From Desmodesmus armatus (Eukaryota > Chlorophyta > Chlorophyceae > Sphaeropleales > Scenedesmaceae): DNA of 64,000 bases. A model generated the notes under the pieces. That model did no database searches. It saw only the letters and a program-made list of their open reading frames with translations, and was not told the origin of the DNA. A program made the translations under genes and the position numbers. The DNA is taken from assembly GCA_007449985.2 (NCBI GenBank), contig VIIQ02000086.1, positions 186,001 to 250,000 on the forward strand, in the 5' to 3' direction. Every line of letters begins with the position of its first letter. The first letter of the stretch is position 1. This document shows positions 63,986 to 64,000 of this stretch, one piece after another.

Positions 63986-64000
63986 GTATGTTTGGATGAC

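Overview
The window is nuclear DNA of a green alga, most probably a chlorophyte of the class Chlorophyceae. The reasons are intron-dense genes with strong GTGAGT/GTAAGT donors and TGCAG acceptors, frequent CAG (polyQ) tracts, TGTAA-type polyadenylation signals, chloroplast transit peptides, and plastid genes such as psaD, PLGG1 and PYG7. I worked from the sequence alone; all splice models are my own reading, checked by codon phase across every junction.

Layout, left to right. 65-348: last exon of an unrecognised plus-strand gene. 1952-14266 (minus): a 22-exon OSCA/CSC1-type mechanosensitive channel that is enormous, about 2815 residues, because two low-complexity insertions interrupt its cytosolic domain. 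16203-19293 (minus): a PLAT/LH2 domain fused to a PTC7-like PP2C phosphatase. 20130-24014 (minus): the plastid glycolate/glycerate transporter PLGG1. 27238-29069 (minus): a thioredoxin-like [2Fe-2S] ferredoxin fused to TPR repeats, divergent from 29894-31568 (plus), a small plastid membrane protein that appears only when five short exons are joined. 32303-33207 (minus): a YnfA/UPF0060 membrane protein, divergent from 33435-35237 (plus), a TrmJ/SpoU-type RNA methyltransferase. 39290-42055 (minus): a ubiquitin-like-domain PI4-kinase gamma. 42998-45499 (minus): the photosystem I assembly factor PYG7/Ycf37, divergent from 45662-47209 (plus), a SAM methyltransferase-like protein. 48014-52039 (plus): kinesin-13 with a SAM-like N-terminus. 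52861-53563 (plus): Mia40/CHCHD4. 55882-57070 (plus): psaD, followed at 59003-59416 by a truncated duplicate of its 5' half. 60291 to the right edge (plus): a SMARCAD1/Fun30-type SNF2 remodeller, cut off by the window.

There is no operon logic. A plastid theme recurs: psaD is a PSI subunit, PYG7 assembles PSI, PLGG1 handles photorespiration, and the ferredoxin-TPR and 192-residue membrane proteins look plastid-targeted. Four genes carry what looks like a single missing base, mostly beside a short G/C run. That pattern is better explained by residual assembly indels than by four pseudogenes. The least explained items are the giant channel insertions, the PLAT-PP2C and ferredoxin-TPR fusions, a perfect 58-bp spacerless palindrome at 24716-24773, the partial psaD duplication flanked by direct repeats, and a 4-kb strand-skewed region at 35.3-39.3 kb without a recognisable gene.
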